Of a stretch of DNA of 64,000 nt, positions 60,455-64,000 are shown one piece after another. The position numbers were made by a program, and so were the translations under genes. The notes under the pieces are model-generated. The model was not told the DNA's origin. It made no database searches and saw only the letters and a list, made by a program, of their open reading frames with translations. The stretch spans positions 48,310-112,309 of the forward strand of contig NZ_BCXA01000031.1 of the NCBI RefSeq assembly GCF_001894865.1, given 5' to 3'. How positions within the stretch are numbered: the stretch's first letter is position 1; every line of letters begins with the position of its first letter. The stretch is from Rhodococcus maanshanensis NBRC 100610 (GTDB taxonomy: Bacteria; Actinomycetota; Actinomycetes; Mycobacteriales; Mycobacteriaceae).

Positions 60455-60915
60455 TCGGAGGGCTCACCTGGGAACGGCACCGTCGGCGGTGCCGTTCCCA
60501 GGATCGCGCGCCAATTCGCAGCGCGCAGAGCCGTTTCCGTCAGCGCGTCGACCGCGGCCTGCCGGGTGGGCTCGGACTCGGCCCGCTCGATCACCGATCG
60601 CCACGCGACCGCGGTGTCGGCCTCGACCGCTGCCGCCAACTGGATCGCGGAGATCGGATCGACCACGGGGAAGGGCATGGTGTAGCCCGAGTCGGCCCCT
60701 GGCGCACGGACCCCGGCGGCGGTGAGCGCATCGATGGTGGCGTCGCGCCTGGCCCGGTGGGCCGCCGCGCTTGCCGAGACGTCGCCGATCCGGGCGGGGT
60801 TCGAGAAGGCGGCGATCAGGCCGTATGCGTAGACCGCGGCGTGCTCGGCGCGCAGGGCGTCGGACAGGGCCTGCTGCTCAGGCCCGAGTGACGAGGTGGG
60901 GCTTGGCGAGGTCAC
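60451..60915 (-). CDS. DUF4439 (ferritin-like) protein, Rv2844-type
   Basis: The GTG at 60915 overlaps the preceding stop and gives 154 residues, Ala-rich and fully helical. The segments LSDALRAEHAAVYAYGLIAA and VEADTAVAWRSVIERAE, with well-placed Glu and His, are typical of the ferritin-like DUF4439 domain. Its place next to rimP agrees with Rv2844 of M. tuberculosis. Metal binding is suggested by the fold but unproven. Confidence 0.85.
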   Translation of the reverse strand: MTSPSPTSSLGPEQQALSDALRAEHAAVYAYGLIAAFSNPARIGDVSASAAAHRARRDATIDALTAAGVRAPGADSGYTMPFPVVDPISAIQLAAAVEADTAVAWRSVIERAESEPTRQAAVDALTETALRAANWRAILGTAPPTVPFPGEPSD

Positions 60916-61427
60916 AGCAGCAACACCGCCTGCTCCGCAGCGACGGCGGCGCTGATCGAACCCAGCAGGCCGGCCCGGTAGCCGGACAGGCGACGGGCCA
61001 GGCCCGCGGCGTCGCGTTGGGACGTGGCCAGTTGGGTGCGCAACTCGTCGATGGTCGGTGGGGGCGGCGCAGGCTCGGTGGGGGAGCCGGTCTGGCTCGG
61101 CGAGGGCATCGCGGACGGATCGACGCCTGCCGCGCGCGCGACCTCGGCCGAGAGCGCATCGGCGTGGGCGCCGCGCTCGCTCGCGATGACGCTCAGCGCC
61201 CCGGCCCGCTCGGGGGCGAGGGCGGTCGCCGCGGTCGCGGCGGCCGCGTCCCGGCGCGCCGATTCCGTCGCGGAGATCAACGGATCGGGTTCGGCTGAGT
61301 CCCGGTCGGAGGAGTCGGACGTGCACCCGGCGGACATCGCGAGCGTGGTCAGGCCGACCGTCGCGGCGCCCGCGATCCGGAGGGCCGAACGCCGGGAGAT
61401 CGGTGACGGGTTGACGGCTACAGGCAC
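60912..61427 (-). CDS. Putative Tat-exported lipoprotein, Rv2843-type
   Basis: The GTG at 61427 gives 171 residues. The N-terminus has a twin-arginine sequence ([10 protein letters not shown], residues 11-20), a hydrophobic stretch and a lipobox-like MSAGC with Cys35. After it comes an Ala/Glu-rich helical body and a Pro-rich linker ([14 protein letters not shown]). It is translationally coupled to the DUF4439 gene, suggesting one complex at the outer face of the membrane. It is divergent from rimP. Confidence 0.8.
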   Translation of the reverse strand: MPVAVNPSPISRRSALRIAGAATVGLTTLAMSAGCTSDSSDRDSAEPDPLISATESARRDAAAATAATALAPERAGALSVIASERGAHADALSAEVARAAGVDPSAMPSPSQTGSPTEPAPPPPTIDELRTQLATSQRDAAGLARRLSGYRAGLLGSISAAVAAEQAVLLL

Positions 61428-61588
61428 CCGACCATCTTGACAGGTGCCCCGTCGATCGCGGCCACCGAGGCTGGTCACGGAGCCGTCAAATGCGCGATAT
61501 CCTTGATCATCGCGCCGGAACCCATTTCGGGCGCGCACGACTTGTGCACACGACCTGCCGACCACAACTGAACGAGGGAGCTCCACTG

Positions 61589-62158
61589 ATGCCGGTTCCG
61601 CCGAAGGAGAGGGTGATCGAGCTTCTCTCCGATCTGGTTCATCGCCAGGGATACGACCTGGAGGATGTGGCGGTCACCCTCGCGGGCAAGCACAGTGTGG
61701 TCCGGGTGATGGTCGACAGCGACACCGGACTCGACCTCGACGACGTGGCGGAGCTCAGTCGGGAGATCTCCGAGATCTTCGACGCGGCATCCGAATTCGG
61801 GGAGGCTCCCTACACGCTCGAGGTCACCTCGCCCGGGATCGACCGGCCTCTGACGGAGGAACGGCACTGGCGCCGGGCGCGTGGCCGCAAGGTCAGGATC
61901 GACCTCGCCGACGAGAGCCTGACCGGTCGTGTCGGCATGCTCGGGGACGGCGTCATCGCGATCGTGCTGCCGGGCAAGGGCGGTCCGTCGGTGCGGGAGA
62001 TCGCGCTCGCCGACATCGGCAAGGCGGTCGTGCAGGTGGAGTTCTCGCCCGCGAACGAGCGAGAACTCGAACTGGCCGGTGGCGTCGCCGAGGGTCGCGT
62101 GGACTCGGCACAGATCGATGAGACAGATTTTCAGGTTGATGAAGAGGTAGAGGGGTAG
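61589..62158 (+). CDS. rimP: Ribosome maturation factor RimP
   Basis: A 189-residue protein with the RimP N-terminal domain ([20 protein letters not shown], then [17 protein letters not shown]) and the family mark [15 protein letters not shown], followed by the SH3-like C-terminal domain. RimP is needed for 30S subunit maturation. The acidic C-terminal tail of about 30 residues is longer than in E. coli but normal for actinobacteria. It heads the rimP-nusA-ylxR-infB operon. Confidence 0.96.
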   Translation: MPVPPKERVIELLSDLVHRQGYDLEDVAVTLAGKHSVVRVMVDSDTGLDLDDVAELSREISEIFDAASEFGEAPYTLEVTSPGIDRPLTEERHWRRARGRKVRIDLADESLTGRVGMLGDGVIAIVLPGKGGPSVREIALADIGKAVVQVEFSPANERELELAGGVAEGRVDSAQIDETDFQVDEEVEG

Positions 62159-62162
62159 ACAA

Positions 62163-63194
62163 GTGAATATCGACATTGCCGCGCTGCGCGCGATCGAGGT
62201 GGAGAAGGGTATCTCCGCCGGGACCATCATCGCGGCGATCCAGACCGCGCTGCTGACCGCGTACCGGCACACCGAGGGCCACCACGCGCACGCGCGGATC
62301 GACGTGGACACCAAGACCGGTGTCGTCCGGGTCATGACCCACGAGGTCGACGCCGACGGGAACATGATCGGTGAAGAGGTCGACGACACCCCGGAGGGCT
62401 TCGGGCGGATCGCCGCGACCACCGCTCGGCAGGTGATCCTGCAGCGTCTGCGCGACGCCGAGCACGAGCGCAGCTTCGGCGAATTCTCCACGCACGAAGG
62501 CGAAATCGTCGGCGGCGTCATCCAGCGCGACACCAGGGCCAACGCCCGCGGCATGGTGGTCGTGCACATCGGCAGCGAGGCCAGCGGCGCCGAGGGCATC
62601 ATCCCGGCGGCCGAGCAGGTGCCGGGGGAGAGCTACGAGCACGGCGAGCGGATCAAGTGCTACGTGGTCGGGGTCACCCGCGGCCAACGTGGCCCCCAGA
62701 TCACCCTGTCCCGGACGCACCCGAATCTGGTCCGGAAGCTGTTCGCGCTCGAGGTGCCGGAGATCGCGGACGGCTCGGTCGAGATCATCGCCGTCGCCAG
62801 GGAGGCGGGCCACCGGTCGAAGATCGCGGTTCAGTCGCGGGTCCAGGGCCTCAACGCCAAGGGCGCGTGCATCGGTCCGATGGGCCAGCGGGTCCGCAAT
62901 GTGATGAGCGAACTCGCGGGCGAGAAGATCGACATCATCGACTACGACCCGGATCCGGCCCGGTTCGTCGGGAACGCCCTCTCCCCGTCGAAAGTGGTGT
63001 CGGTCACAGTCGTGGACGCTGATGCGCGTGCCGCCCGGGTTGTCGTCCCCGATTTCCAGTTGTCCCTCGCCATCGGCAAGGAAGGGCAAAATGCCCGCCT
63101 GGCAGCGCGGTTGACCGGGTGGCGAATCGACATCCGCAGCGACGCCGAACCCGCCCAGGATCGGCCTGCCGGACCCGCTTCCACGCGTGTCTAG
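62163..63194 (+). CDS. nusA: Transcription termination/antitermination factor NusA
   Basis: The GTG at 62163 comes four bases after rimP and gives 343 residues: the N-terminal RNA polymerase-binding domain (1-125), an S1 domain starting at about 110 ([12 protein letters not shown]), and KH1 and KH2 domains ([20 protein letters not shown], then [20 protein letters not shown]). It lacks the C-terminal acidic repeats of E. coli NusA, as is usual for Gram-positives. Confidence 0.97.
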   Translation: MNIDIAALRAIEVEKGISAGTIIAAIQTALLTAYRHTEGHHAHARIDVDTKTGVVRVMTHEVDADGNMIGEEVDDTPEGFGRIAATTARQVILQRLRDAEHERSFGEFSTHEGEIVGGVIQRDTRANARGMVVVHIGSEASGAEGIIPAAEQVPGESYEHGERIKCYVVGVTRGQRGPQITLSRTHPNLVRKLFALEVPEIADGSVEIIAVAREAGHRSKIAVQSRVQGLNAKGACIGPMGQRVRNVMSELAGEKIDIIDYDPDPARFVGNALSPSKVVSVTVVDADARAARVVVPDFQLSLAIGKEGQNARLAARLTGWRIDIRSDAEPAQDRPAGPASTRV

Positions 63195-63238
63195 GGGCGG
63201 CATGCGGGAAACTGGCCCGAACAGCGGTAGAGTGGTCA

Positions 63239-63613
63239 ATGGCTCGGCGTGAGCTTTCGGTACAGGCGCGTGCGAAACCCGGGAAACCGGTCCGTACGTG
63301 CATCGGATGCCGTAAACAAGCGCTGGCCGCTGATCTGCTGAGGATCGTTGCGCGAGAGGTGCAGCCGCAGGGCTGGACGCTGGTGCCCGACCCGCGACGC
63401 AGACTCCCGGGGCGAGGTGCCTGGTTGCACCCCGACCCGCAATGTCTGAGTCAGGCCGAGAAGCGCCGAGCATTCGGCAGAGCACTGCGAGTGTCCGGAA
63501 GCCTGGACACGGCGGCCCTCGATCAGCTGATCGAATCGCTCCCACAACAGAGCAGTACCTCTCGAGAAGTCAGGCAAACAAATCATGAGCACACCGTGAA
63601 GCACCAGCGATGA
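63239..63613 (+). CDS. ylxR: YlxR family RNA-binding protein
   Basis: A 124-residue YlxR (DUF448) protein between nusA and infB, its standard place. The signature VRTCIGCRKQ and the later GRGAWLHPDPQCLSQA are present. The first 18 residues before it are basic and could be dispensable if a later start is used. YlxR proteins bind RNA and affect transcription or RNase P; the exact role is unsettled. Confidence 0.92.
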   Translation: MARRELSVQARAKPGKPVRTCIGCRKQALAADLLRIVAREVQPQGWTLVPDPRRRLPGRGAWLHPDPQCLSQAEKRRAFGRALRVSGSLDTAALDQLIESLPQQSSTSREVRQTNHEHTVKHQR

Positions 63614-63682
63614 TCGTCCATCGGAGATAACCCGAGGTCGTGCGGGCACCCAGCCGCGCTCGACCTCTCAGTGAGGAGAGCA

Positions 63683-64000
63683 GTGGCAGGCAAGGCCCGC
63701 GTGCACGAGTTGGCAAAAGAACTCGGTGTCACAAGCAAGGAACTACTCGCGAGGCTCAAGGAGCAGGGCGAGTTCGTGAAGTCGGCGTCCTCCACCGTGG
63801 AGGCCCCGGTTGCACGGCGCATCAGGGAGTCTTTCCCCGGCGCACAGTCGGCGGATGCCGAGGCAGCAAAGCCCAAGACCCCGTCGCCCAGCGCGGCGAA
63901 GCCCGGTGCCCCGCGCCCCGGCCCGAAGCCCGCGGCCCCCGCGCCTGCGGCTCCGGCTCAGCCGGTCGCCCCCGCGGCGCCTGCGGTGCCGACCCCGGCC
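63683..64000 (+). CDS. infB: Translation initiation factor IF-2, N-terminal part
   Basis: The GTG at 63683 with GAGGAGAG upstream opens a frame that runs off the window. The first 50 residues are the IF2_N domain ([35 protein letters not shown]), followed by the long Pro/Ala-rich linker that actinobacterial IF-2 has before its GTPase core. The GTPase domain lies beyond the window. Confidence 0.95.
   Translation, partial: MAGKARVHELAKELGVTSKELLARLKEQGEFVKSASSTVEAPVARRIRESFPGAQSADAEAAKPKTPSPSAAKPGAPRPGPKPAAPAPAAPAQPVAPAAPAVPTPA

Overview
The window is high-GC actinobacterial DNA with rare-codon-free, tightly overlapping operons (many ATGA/GTGA junctions). Several things point to the mycolic-acid-bearing Mycobacteriales, most likely Rhodococcus, Nocardia or a relative: a complete mce operon, a CYP51 close to the M. 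tuberculosis enzyme, a 13E12-type HNH gene, and the rimP-nusA-ylxR-infB locus flanked by homologues of Rv2843 and Rv2844. I saw no tRNA, rRNA, CRISPR array, insertion sequence or replication origin.

Region 1 (1-16092, + strand) is one long operon that starts before the window. It encodes an SDR dehydrogenase (3' end only), sterol 14-demethylase CYP51, its 3Fe-4S ferredoxin, an NTF2-like protein, an unrecognised 418-aa protein, a FadD19-like acyl-CoA synthetase, a CYP125-type steroid 26-monooxygenase, two YrbE permeases, MceA-F and two Mce-associated membrane proteins. Together these look like an uptake system for a sterol-like lipid joined to the enzymes that oxidise and activate it.

Region 2 (16140-27053) is a patchwork of small units: a coiled-coil protein; an unknown gene divergent from a TetR regulator across twin palindromes; merR-merB organomercurial resistance with an apparently leaderless promoter; an ECF41 sigma factor with its carboxymuconolactone-decarboxylase-like partner and a matching promoter; an aldo/keto reductase divergent from a TetR regulator; a frameshifted HNH (13E12) gene; an alpha/beta hydrolase; and an FHA-HTH regulator.

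Region 3 (27054-56657) is the main accessory locus. A 567-bp leader precedes a co-directional set: a 46-aa glycine/leucine-rich membrane peptide, a 146-aa protein carrying most of a peptidase S74 (intramolecular chaperone) domain, a single 8,924-aa nonribosomal peptide synthetase, and a second 64-aa glycine/leucine-rich peptide. The NRPS has seven modules (C-halfC-A-T, C-A-T, C-A-T-E, C-A-T, C-A-T-E, C-A-T, C-A-T-TE), with Ser read at module 2 and Thr at module 5. Both small peptides end in the Ser-Asp-x3-Lys start of an S74 domain, and the rest of that domain lies in the separate downstream gene. A convergent gene encodes a free-standing condensation domain with a broken active site. The split S74/glycine-peptide arrangement around the NRPS is the best candidate for something undescribed.

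Region 4 (56764-60454) holds an SDR and an NTF2-like protein in one operon, and a TetR repressor divergent from a 14-TM drug exporter with a near-perfect palindrome between them. Region 5 (60451-64000) is core: a DUF4439 protein and a lipoprotein, then rimP, nusA, ylxR and the start of infB.
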